A stretch of DNA of 21,786 nucleotides from positions 1-21,786 of the forward strand of contig CAYRRA010000064.1 of assembly GCA_964426355.1 (NCBI GenBank), given 5' to 3'. The stretch's first letter is position 1. Each line of letters opens with the position of its first letter. A model generated the notes under the pieces. That model was not told the origin of the DNA. It made no database searches and saw only the letters and a list, made by a program, of their open reading frames with translations. The stretch comes from JAJFTV01 sp964426355 (GTDB lineage: Bacteria > Chloroflexota > Anaerolineae > Anaerolineales > Anaerolineaceae). The position numbers were made by a program, and so were the translations under genes. Of the stretch, positions 8,467 to 15,246 are shown piece after piece.

Positions 8467-8886
8467 TCAAATCCGGCTGTTCGCCGGTCGCGTTTCTTCC
8501 GGAATTAAATAGAAGGGGTGTACCAGGCTTCGGCGGTCATGGTTGGCTTTCACCAGGTATTCGATCGCAATCATCAAACGGGCAGCCTCATCCGGATCGG
8601 GATAGACATCGATTTTGGTCACGCGAATGCGCGGTTCCCACATTCCCAATGCTTCTTCCACAAAGCGGCGTGCCTGGGCAGCCGTATGACTGTTGTTCGG
8701 CGAAAACACCAGTTCATGCAAACGGCATCCAAAAGCAGGTCGCATCACCCTCTGCCCTGGCGAGGTACTCAAAATAATCAGAATCGCCTGCTCCAATTCA
8801 TTGCGATCTTGCGTCAAGGCGATCCCGCCCTGTTGGTCAATGCGAGGCGGAAAACACCATCCGCGCCCAATCACCTCTTTTTCCAT
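8467..8886 (-). CDS. gp25-like baseplate wedge protein (Afp9/Pvc9-like)
   Basis: This small protein (139 residues from ATG 8886) belongs to the GPW/gp25 family. It shows LEQAILIILSTSPGQRVMRPAFGCRLHELVF followed by a helix and the hallmark WEPRI, with VTKIDVYPD after it. gp25 is a core wedge component that contacts the first sheath ring. AGGAGG is 9 nt before ATG 8886; ATG 8895 abuts that SD and overlaps the PAAR stop, so 8886 is preferred. It lies between the PAAR and baseplate J genes, the standard eCIS order. Confidence 0.93.
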   Translation of the reverse strand: MEKEVIGRGWCFPPRIDQQGGIALTQDRNELEQAILIILSTSPGQRVMRPAFGCRLHELVFSPNNSHTAAQARRFVEEALGMWEPRIRVTKIDVYPDPDEAARLMIAIEYLVKANHDRRSLVHPFYLIPEETRPANSRI

Positions 8887-8891
8887 GACTC

Positions 8892-9296
8892 TCATCCTCC
8901 TACCATGATCACGCCCGCTGCAATGATTTTTGCATTCATGTTGGGGGCGGGGTCAGCACAAGATTGTGCCGTATCGTTGTTGCGTGCTGCCATCTTTCCA
9001 TTAATGCGCACCGTTGCACTGCCAGTCATGATGACAGCCTGGTTGGTCGGCGGGACAACAAATGAAACACCCGGCGGTGTTGGAATATGCGGGGGGTTGT
9101 TGAACGCAATGCTGCCCACTGTAGCCGCCGGAACCCCGCCAATAAAGACATTTGGGCTGCAGTTGGCATTAATCACGCCGTTGAAGGGATGCGGTAATGG
9201 AGTTGGCACAGGAGGTCCCGGTGGTGCTGGCACAAGCACCAGGTGTGTATCCACTGTAATGACCATGTCTCCGAGCTTTGCTAATGGTTGACCCAT
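8892..9296 (-). CDS. PAAR-like spike-tip protein (Afp10-like)
   Basis: This 134-residue Gly/Pro-rich protein has a PAAR-type pattern. MGQPLAKLGDMVITVDTH opens it, followed by a Pro-rich loop, NVFIGGVPAATVGSIAFNN, then VIMTGSATVRINGKMAARNNDTAQSC and a C-terminal IIAAGVIMVGG. PAAR proteins cap the beta-helical spike with a sharp zinc-bound cone that pierces the target. GAGGGA precedes the ATG. It sits directly after the VgrG-like gene (7-bp gap) and overlaps the gp25 start region. No toxin domain is attached; the protein is all tip. Confidence 0.87.
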   Translation of the reverse strand: MGQPLAKLGDMVITVDTHLVLVPAPPGPPVPTPLPHPFNGVINANCSPNVFIGGVPAATVGSIAFNNPPHIPTPPGVSFVVPPTNQAVIMTGSATVRINGKMAARNNDTAQSCADPAPNMNAKIIAAGVIMVGG

Positions 9297-9303
9297 AATT
9301 CCC

Positions 9304-10986
9304 TCAATTCAAGTTAATTACTGCACCTTTAATATCCACTTTTGCTCCGCCGTCAATTTCAATCCCGGCGCTGGCTTTAAGCTTGATCTGGGCATTGGCT
9401 TCGATACTCAAATTCGACATTGCCTCCATCTTAAGGTCGCTTTCATCCAGCGTAAGCTTCACGTTGCTGTTCTTGATGATAATCTTGCGGTCTTTGTCGC
9501 TGAGGGTAATGCAGCGACCATCAGTGGTGATGATTTCTACCTTTTTCTCACTATTGTCGTACATGGCAATGATATGCCCATTGATAGACTGTAAAATACG
9601 CACCCTGGGTTTGTCACCGGTTGCAGCCGAAAGACCAGCCGGCGGTGGTTTATCCTGTCCGTTCCATAACCCCCCAATGACATAAGGGTAGTTGATATTG
9701 CCGTGTTCAAAAGCAATTAACACCTCATCGCCCACCTCAGGGACAACAAAAAAACCGCAATCTTTCCCGGCGCCCATACCCATCACACGCGCCCAAAAGC
9801 TCTCGGTATCATCCCCAAGCCAGGGGAATTTCACTTTCACCCGACCCATATCATCAGGGTCATCCGTGTTGGTGACCAACCCCACCACAACTCCCCCCCA
9901 AAAATTGCTGGAAGCGCCCTGCGAGAACTGTTCGTTAAACGTCCCCAGGCGGGAACCTGTAACGTGAAACTCGGTAGCAAACCCCTCAGGCGAACAGGTA
10001 TGGGTTGCACTGGTCACCAGGTATTCGCCGCTGAAACGGGCGCCCAGGTTTTCCAGCTTTATCTTTTGCCCGGCTTTAATGTCGGGTCGGCGGGTGGCTT
10101 TCCCCTCAGCAACCACAAAGGCGCCGCTCAATTCATCCAGGCGGGCGGCTGCCAGCAGATCGGCTTCAGACTGGCTGGTCACCGGGTGATGCACCAAAAT
10201 TTTCTTCCCTCGCCCAAATGAGCTTGCCCAGCTCTTTCCATCCCTGCTTTCCTCAATCTTTGGGTACAGGGACCCGCTATCTGCTTTACCAACGATTTCC
10301 TTTTTCTGCGCAACGTTCCAGCCGCGCACAACCACTTCGTCAACCTGTTCGGCAAGCGTCATGCGTGGGTAATAACTTTTAAGGTCCTCCCCCCATCTTA
10401 ACGTCACAGCCGGAGAGGCATCGTTGGGTGGTTTGCGGAAGTAGAGCTTTTCGCCATCGACAAAGCATTCATACCCAATCCGCCATGCCCGTTCCAGCAA
10501 AAACGCCATATCAGATTGATTGCTCTGAAAGACATGATCGTAAACCGTGCTGGTAGTTTCAATCTCGGTTTGCAGACCCAGTTCACCGGCAATTTGCTGC
10601 GCCAGGTCACTGTCTTTTATGTTGAGAAATGCCCGGCTGCGTGTCTCCCGATAAAGGCGATGAGTGCGGTCATAGCCGCGCACCACAAATTCCGGAATCA
10701 TCCCCTCGTTGAACTCAGGCTCCAACGCGGTAATCTCCCCTTTAATCAGAGGCGCCCAGGTATTATCCGCTTTCGCAGCACTGATTTCCACCTGCCGGGT
10801 CAGGTTGAACGGACCGCTATCCATCAAGGAAAGGTCGCTGTCATAGAAACGGATGATGAACATACCGGGCAAATAGGAATGTTGATCCACCGTTATACCT
10901 GCAAGCTTGTTCATCACATCCGATTGCACATCATTTCCATCAATCTTTATCCCGATTTGACTGGCAAGTTCATTTGCTCCTGGCAT
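9304..10986 (-). CDS. VgrG/gp5-gp27-like spike protein (Afp8/Pvc8-like)
   Basis: The 560-residue protein reads as a fused hub and spike. Residues about 1-345 are the gp27/late-control-D-like hub (IKIDG, SYLPGMFIIRF, VRGYDRTHRLYR, NQSDMAFLLERAWRIGYECF). Residues about 365-445 form the gp5 OB fold (GLVTNTDDPDDMGRVKVKFPWL, FWARV, PEVGDEVLIAFEHG, YPYVIGGLWNG). Residues about 470-560 are short beta repeats that build the trimeric needle. It is intact, with no C-terminal effector. GAGGTG lies about 5 nt before the ATG. It is flanked by the LysM tube-initiator gene and the PAAR gene, as in other eCIS loci. Confidence 0.95.
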   Translation of the reverse strand: MPGANELASQIGIKIDGNDVQSDVMNKLAGITVDQHSYLPGMFIIRFYDSDLSLMDSGPFNLTRQVEISAAKADNTWAPLIKGEITALEPEFNEGMIPEFVVRGYDRTHRLYRETRSRAFLNIKDSDLAQQIAGELGLQTEIETTSTVYDHVFQSNQSDMAFLLERAWRIGYECFVDGEKLYFRKPPNDASPAVTLRWGEDLKSYYPRMTLAEQVDEVVVRGWNVAQKKEIVGKADSGSLYPKIEESRDGKSWASSFGRGKKILVHHPVTSQSEADLLAAARLDELSGAFVVAEGKATRRPDIKAGQKIKLENLGARFSGEYLVTSATHTCSPEGFATEFHVTGSRLGTFNEQFSQGASSNFWGGVVVGLVTNTDDPDDMGRVKVKFPWLGDDTESFWARVMGMGAGKDCGFFVVPEVGDEVLIAFEHGNINYPYVIGGLWNGQDKPPPAGLSAATGDKPRVRILQSINGHIIAMYDNSEKKVEIITTDGRCITLSDKDRKIIIKNSNVKLTLDESDLKMEAMSNLSIEANAQIKLKASAGIEIDGGAKVDIKGAVINLN

Positions 10987-10995
10987 CTCAACACC

Positions 10996-11673
10996 TCAAT
11001 CCATCGGTATGGCAACTTTTTGCCCTGGTCGCAGTGCAAACGGATTGTCGATACCGTTATGCGCGGCAATCAACCGCCATTTCGCTGCGTCGCCATATAC
11101 CGCATAAGCAATCGTATCCAACCGGTCACCGGCAATCACCGTCCGAACGCGCTCGATCGGTCCACCACCGGAGGTTGGGTTCTGGTTCGGGTAATCGTTC
11201 AAATCCTTGTGCTGTGTAAAAGTCACATCCACTTTTGCCCGCACCGGCGTGCCATCTTGTTTGAAGAGAATGAATCTCTGCGACATATTGGTGATCACAG
11301 AAACAAATTTGAACACACCCCACTCAAAAGCCACTTCTGGTGGGGGAATCTTGTTGGTTCGGCGTCCCTCCTGGCGTGTTTTTGACTCCATTAGCTTCCA
11401 CAACGAATTGGTCGTCAGGCTCACATCTTCATCCTGCTCATACGTATCGAACAGCAGGACTAATTTCAGCGATTGGGGTCCTGCCTTTTTAAATTCGACC
11501 TCGGGCACATCGGCGTTATTGCGTGATTTCTCCTCGTAGGTGTTCGTTTTGGTCACGGTGTACTCAAATGGGTTGAACATGCAGTCCACCTCTACACCGC
11601 CGTCCTTTTTGTTGCCAGATTCATCTACCTCGTAAATTTTAGCTGCGACCAGATTACCACGTGTATTCGTCAT
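10996..11673 (-). CDS. CIS tube protein with C-terminal LysM domain (Afp7/Pvc7-like)
   Basis: Numbering is from ATG 11673 (225 residues). The N-terminal portion (about 1-165) matches the contractile injection system tube/tube-initiator domain: CMFNPFEYTVTKTN, SLKLVLLFDTYEQDEDV, FKFVSVITNMSQRFILF, PVRAKVDVTF. The last about 50 residues are a LysM module (TVIAGDRLDTIAYAVYGDAAKWR, NPFALRPGQKVAIP). Homologues sit between spike hub and tube, and the LysM part is thought to mediate contacts within the baseplate. AAGGTGA is 7 nt before ATG 11673; the TTG at 11694 precedes that SD and is disfavoured. It overlaps or adjoins the VgrG-like gene downstream by a 9-bp gap. Confidence 0.92.
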   Translation of the reverse strand: MTNTRGNLVAAKIYEVDESGNKKDGGVEVDCMFNPFEYTVTKTNTYEEKSRNNADVPEVEFKKAGPQSLKLVLLFDTYEQDEDVSLTTNSLWKLMESKTRQEGRRTNKIPPPEVAFEWGVFKFVSVITNMSQRFILFKQDGTPVRAKVDVTFTQHKDLNDYPNQNPTSGGGPIERVRTVIAGDRLDTIAYAVYGDAAKWRLIAAHNGIDNPFALRPGQKVAIPMD

Positions 11674-11694
11674 CGTATCATCACCTTTTCCCAA

Positions 11695-13638
11695 TCAGAA
11701 TCGCTTCCTCAAGCGCTCCCATTCCACCGCCAACCGGCGTTTGAGCTGCGCATACACTTTTTTTGCCAGTTCATCCGTATCCACCTCGGCGCCGCTTTCC
11801 GGTTTTTCGTCTGTTTGGGTCTCGCCTCCTTCTGGTGTTTGCGTTGTGCTGGCTGTCTCTGCTCCTTCTGCCTGGCGTTGTATCATTTCCGCTGCGAGTG
11901 AAACCGGAGCAAATGGTTGAGACGAGAAACCAGAGGCTTTGGCTGGCTGTTCATCGGGTGAGAGAGGCAACCCGACAGGTAGAACCCGTTCATCACCCGC
12001 TGCGTGGGTTTGCGTACCCGCAGCCGAAGAGCGCTGTACCACCGGCGGTTCCGCGCCTAACAGAGTCCACAAATCCGCCGGAAGCGGACCAATTTCGGTC
12101 TGTACCTGTTCAGGTCCCCCAGTACCGGAAACACCTGAAACGGTCTCCGGCGTTCCGGGCGGTTCGGAAAATACGCTTTGAGATGACCCCTTCAACTGCA
12201 CGTCCATCCGATTACCCTGCTGTGCTTCAATGGGATGCGGAATAGAGACATCTGAAAACACACTTTCCTCTCTTGCAGGTGGTTCAGTGCCAGAAATATC
12301 CGATGTTTCTCTGTCCGGCTGCGCCGCCGGTTTCATCTGTGCCGCCGGACGTGGTTTACGCGGCGTTACCAATTCAACATGGCTCTCTGTCGGCTGTTCA
12401 ACGGAGATATTTTCCAACAGACTGCGTAATTTTTCAGAGCTGGAGAGGCTTTCCTCATCCATTTCCAGCGGCACGGCTCGTTGAACGGGTTGTTCCGTCC
12501 CTTGCTGCAGCATCGACGGGGCTAAACGCTGCACCGACCATACTTGCTCAAGCGGAATAGCCTGTTCGGTTGCGTTGTCGCCTGGCACGTCTTTTGTTTC
12601 CACCGGAACAGCCGTCGGTTCTGCGTGAAGCTCACGCACGGCGGGCTCCCCTTCCGATTTACTGGCAGCCTGGCGGAAATCTGCCTGTTCAGCTAAATTG
12701 ATTTGGCTCTCCGCTTGCTCTGGCAGCGCGCTGGGAGCAGACGTTTCTACCGGTGCAGTACCTTCTGGCATTGACCCATCATCCCCTGCCATTTGAAGTG
12801 CTTCTTCGCCAGTGGATTGCGTGCTTTCATCAAGCCGGGCAAGCTGCTCTAATGGTTGCGGAGTGGTCGCATTTGGCAAGCCGATTTGCATTGTTGCGCT
12901 CTGTAGCTTAGATGAGTCCGCCGGTTTGCCGGTGATTTCCTCAATCACCGGTTTACGTGCAATTCCATCGTGCGGCAAAGAGGGAGAAGCTGGTTTCGTT
13001 TTTTGCACAGGTTCATCCGGCACATCATCCGCTTGAACGGATTCCAATTCTGTATGCCGGCGCATAATGGCTTGAAGCCTCACCCAATCCTGCGCCAGGT
13101 CAGTTGATTCCGCTCCCTGTTGCACAACGCCTGGCTTCCTCTGCGAGGGAAGCTCTGCACGCTGGATGCGTTCTTCCACACGGTCAGCGTCAATGGAATG
13201 GTCCGTCTCCATTCGCTGTTCCACCGGTTGCTGCCGGGCTACCTGCCTGTGTGGCTGCACAGGCAAAGCACTTCGTTGCATTTCCTTAACAGATGTGCGG
13301 TCAACAACCTGTTGTGGATGGGCTTTTTGCACCGATTTTTGAGCGGCATGCAAAGGAGCCTCAGCTCGCTTTATCAGTTCCTCAATGTCGCTTTGCCCGT
13401 CCATCGGCTCGGTTTGTACAACGGGTACCGGAGGGCTTCCTGCCACATGTCCCCAGGGCAGCTTCTCCAGAACAGACTGTGGAACCAGCATGGCGCGTGG
13501 CAATGAACCTTCCATCGCTGGGGATGTAAGGAGAGAAAGCGGTTTTTCTGTCCTGGAACTTTCCTCCGATGAACGAAAAAGCACGGATACCGCCTTATGC
13601 TGAATGATTCTGCGGACAAACGGGTCTTTCAAGCGCAT
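11695..13638 (-). CDS. 647-residue disordered eCIS-linked protein with C-terminal helix, function unknown
   Basis: I do not recognise a family. Almost the whole chain is low-complexity and rich in Pro, Gln, Glu, Ser and Thr, with no membrane helix or signal peptide. A short basic N-terminus (RLKDPFVRRIIQHKAV) opens it. Scattered VQR/IQR motifs (PVQRAVP, PVVQRSS, MIQRQAEG) recall those in the DUF4157 protein. The last about 27 residues (DELAKKVYAQLKRRLAVEWER, then LRKRF) form a charged amphipathic helix that resembles the C-terminal half of the 69-residue protein at 14085-14294. GAGGTGA lies 10 nt before the ATG. It sits between tube 2 and the LysM/tube-initiator gene, where no standard tape measure is present. 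Length ruler, scaffold or cargo are all possible. Confidence 0.8.
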   Translation of the reverse strand: MRLKDPFVRRIIQHKAVSVLFRSSEESSRTEKPLSLLTSPAMEGSLPRAMLVPQSVLEKLPWGHVAGSPPVPVVQTEPMDGQSDIEELIKRAEAPLHAAQKSVQKAHPQQVVDRTSVKEMQRSALPVQPHRQVARQQPVEQRMETDHSIDADRVEERIQRAELPSQRKPGVVQQGAESTDLAQDWVRLQAIMRRHTELESVQADDVPDEPVQKTKPASPSLPHDGIARKPVIEEITGKPADSSKLQSATMQIGLPNATTPQPLEQLARLDESTQSTGEEALQMAGDDGSMPEGTAPVETSAPSALPEQAESQINLAEQADFRQAASKSEGEPAVRELHAEPTAVPVETKDVPGDNATEQAIPLEQVWSVQRLAPSMLQQGTEQPVQRAVPLEMDEESLSSSEKLRSLLENISVEQPTESHVELVTPRKPRPAAQMKPAAQPDRETSDISGTEPPAREESVFSDVSIPHPIEAQQGNRMDVQLKGSSQSVFSEPPGTPETVSGVSGTGGPEQVQTEIGPLPADLWTLLGAEPPVVQRSSAAGTQTHAAGDERVLPVGLPLSPDEQPAKASGFSSQPFAPVSLAAEMIQRQAEGAETASTTQTPEGGETQTDEKPESGAEVDTDELAKKVYAQLKRRLAVEWERLRKRF

Positions 13639-13653
13639 CGTTTCCCAATCACC

Positions 13654-14088
13654 TCATTTCTTAAATTCAAGCGTAACCTCACCACCAGAAAATTCCAGGC
13701 TGTGAATAGCAACCAGGTTGGAATCGGTTTTTAGCTGTGGTCCGTTCCATTTGGTGGGGAAGGCATCCTGCATGGTGACGATAAGGTATGCTTCACCTTT
13801 TTCGTTCATCATGTTCACCGTGATTTTTTTTCGGCTGAACTTACCTTTCATAACATCGTTCATCCACTGGTTCATACTATCCAAATATCCAATGCCATTT
13901 TTCACCGTGATTTTGGATGGCTTCAACATACCCGGTAACTGGTGAACAAACGTATTCAGACCGCCTTCTTTTACGATCTCACTTTCCATATCCAGGGATG
14001 GCAGCGTGCAGTCAGTAAAAGCGCCCCAGGTCATATCCTCAATTTCCACCGTAAAACGGAATTCAGCGGTAAATTTTTTATCCGTCAA
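13654..14088 (-). CDS. tail tube protein, second paralogue (gp19-like, Afp5-like)
   Basis: This 144-residue protein of the T4 gp19/Hcp-like tube family reads FTAEFRFTVEIEDMTWGAFTDCTLPSLDMESEIVKEGG, then QLPGMLKPSKITVKNG, and ends DSNLVAIHSLEFSGGEVTLEF. It differs clearly from tube 1 at 14753-15196, so it is an old paralogue rather than a recent copy. It probably forms a specialised ring near the baseplate. It starts at TTG 14088, supported by a strong AGGAGG at 14095-14100 with 6-nt spacing. The start overlaps the stop of the 69-residue gene as TTGA. The next gene follows after 15 bp. Confidence 0.92.
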   Translation of the reverse strand: MTDKKFTAEFRFTVEIEDMTWGAFTDCTLPSLDMESEIVKEGGLNTFVHQLPGMLKPSKITVKNGIGYLDSMNQWMNDVMKGKFSRKKITVNMMNEKGEAYLIVTMQDAFPTKWNGPQLKTDSNLVAIHSLEFSGGEVTLEFKK

Positions 14089-14294
14089 ACCGATCCTCCT
14101 TGTCCATGTGAAGATTTCGGATTAAACCGGCAGCGCTCGCGGGTTATTCTTATATCGCGCAAAAACAATGCATACACTTTTTCCGCTACCTCCTTCACCT
14201 GTTCCGGCGTCAGTTCCATTTTTCCTTCACCGGTTCCGGTGCTTTTGGAAGTCTCAGGTGTTCGAGCCGTCTCTTCTGGCATATCGGCATCCAT
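14085..14294 (-). CDS. 69-residue protein with conserved C-terminal helix, function unknown
   Basis: This small protein has an acidic Thr/Glu-rich N-terminal half followed by a helix (LTPEQVKEVAEKVYALFLRD, then IRITRERCRF) and a Gly/Ser tail. The helix aligns with the C-terminus of the 647-residue protein (shared KVYA and ER-R-RF). No known enzyme or metal motif is visible. Its reality is supported by tight packing: 9 bp after the chaperone-like gene, and a TTGA overlap with tube 2. The SD before ATG 14294 is weak, so translation may depend on coupling. Small genes of this kind are common in eCIS loci as adaptor or assembly factors; the role here is unknown. Confidence 0.7.
   Translation of the reverse strand: MDADMPEETARTPETSKSTGTGEGKMELTPEQVKEVAEKVYALFLRDIRITRERCRFNPKSSHGQGGSV
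14095..14100 (-). promoter_or_regulatory. AGGAGG Shine-Dalgarno deciding a TTG start
   Basis: A perfect AGGAGG lies 6 nt before TTG 14088 and inside the end of the 69-residue gene. It fixes the start of tube 2 and couples the two genes. Confidence 0.75.
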
Positions 14295-14303
14295 CTCAAA
14301 AGG

Positions 14304-14684
14304 TCATGAAAGCCCGTCCACATTGTTCAACGGGGAAACCTGAAGCTGAAATCGCCCGTTGCAATGCGGACACACAGCCGCAACCGTCATCTCTTCGCGG
14401 CTGTTGATGCGCGTGTAAAGGTCTTCCAGGTAGACAAAATCGGTGATATACAAATGCTCGATCACCTGCGGTGACAGAGCAGTCAGGCTGCCCAGCCGGG
14501 TGATAACACGGCTCAACAGAATCACCGGCAGATACGCCTCATTTGCCTGGACACGTGCATCGTTGAAGGCTTCAATTTCATCAATTGCCTCTGCCAGGCG
14601 CATTTTTCCGGCTCGATGCACTGTTCCATTTTGCTCTTGATACCCGCGCGGCAAAACAAAATCGAACTCGATGGTGTGTGCCAT
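14304..14684 (-). CDS. tail assembly chaperone-like protein with CPHC motif
   Basis: This 126-residue protein has MAHTIEFDFVLPRGYQ, a helix-rich middle (MRLAEAIDEIEAFNDARV) and LSRVITRLGSLTALSPQVIEHLYITDFVYLEDLYTRIN. The last stretch resembles Mu gp41-like tail assembly chaperones, where an LTGL/PEV/DF pattern recurs. The C-terminus adds VCPHCNGRFQL, half of a zinc-ribbon-like site (one CxxC), so metal binding would need a partner or dimer. Chaperones of this class act in tail assembly between tube genes and the tape measure, which fits this position after tube 1. The SD is weak (GGA, 7 nt). Family call is moderate. Confidence 0.75.
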   Translation of the reverse strand: MAHTIEFDFVLPRGYQEQNGTVHRAGKMRLAEAIDEIEAFNDARVQANEAYLPVILLSRVITRLGSLTALSPQVIEHLYITDFVYLEDLYTRINSREEMTVAAVCPHCNGRFQLQVSPLNNVDGLS

Positions 14685-14701
14685 AAGCTATTCCATTTTC
14701 A

Positions 14702-14744
14702 TTCCGGTGATGAGACGAGCTAACTGCACGCCTCATCACCGGAA
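14702..14744 (-). other. perfect 13-bp stem-loop between tube 1 and the rest of the operon
   Basis: TTCCGGTGATGAG (14702-14714) and CTCATCACCGGAA (14732-14744) are exact reverse complements around a 17-nt loop. In the direction of transcription it begins 8 bp after the tube 1 stop. No U-run follows on the minus strand, so it is not a standard intrinsic terminator. An mRNA-stabilising, processing or partial-termination role that raises sheath and tube 1 over later genes is likely. Confidence 0.75.
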
Positions 14745-14752
14745 AAATCGGT

Positions 14753-15196
14753 TTACTTGACGCGCTTGATATATTCGTGAGCGATGGTCAACTCCTCAAT
14801 ACCAATCTCGTTGCTGTCAGATTTGGGTTGTGGACCGGTTACTTTTACGGGCCAGGCGCGCTCAAAATTCCATTGGGCAACCGGCTTGAGCTTCTGGTCA
14901 AACATGGTAATGCTTCCATCCCGACGGGCGTCATCCACGTTGCCATCTTCCACTTCCTTGCGCCAGTTCCAGATATCCATATTGCTGGTAATGCCGCGCT
15001 TCAGTGTGATATTCTCCCATTTCAAACGCCCAGGGATTTTTAGAACAACTTCCTGTCCCTTTTCGGTGACGACTTTTTGTTCGATTACATCATGCTCAGA
15101 ACCCAACCCGGAACATTCGGTGAAATAACCCTTCACCACGCCCTGTATATCGATGGCGAAATGAAATCCGATTAGGGGATCTTCTCGGTCAGCCAT
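14753..15196 (-). CDS. major tail tube protein (gp19-like, Afp1-like)
   Basis: The 147-residue protein is a clear T4 gp19/Hcp-fold inner tube subunit. It begins with DPLIGFHFAIDIQGVVKGYF, followed by ECSGLGSEHDVIE, then LKIPGRLKWENITLKRGITS, then the WNWRKEVEDGNV helix, and ends with VTGPQPKSDSNEIGIEELTIAHEYI. Stacked hexamers of it make the rigid tube that the sheath drives into a target. A strong AGGAGGT with AATA spacing precedes the ATG, as expected for an abundant subunit. It follows the sheath gene after 50 bp and is closed by the stem-loop at 14702-14744. Confidence 0.96.
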   Translation of the reverse strand: MADREDPLIGFHFAIDIQGVVKGYFTECSGLGSEHDVIEQKVVTEKGQEVVLKIPGRLKWENITLKRGITSNMDIWNWRKEVEDGNVDDARRDGSITMFDQKLKPVAQWNFERAWPVKVTGPQPKSDSNEIGIEELTIAHEYIKRVK

Positions 15197-15246
15197 TATT
15201 ACCTCCTAAAGATAGTCCTTTTTTGCATTGCTCGATCTGGTTGCAG

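Noticed and set aside
8518..9291. 257-codon plus-strand frame opposite gp25 and PAAR
   Set aside because: Shadow of two conserved eCIS genes; the hydrophobic stretch is the complement of the Gly/Pro-rich PAAR protein.
10516..11385. 289-codon plus-strand frame across the VgrG and LysM genes
   Set aside because: Antisense to two strongly conserved genes and spans their junction; no SD and no domain.
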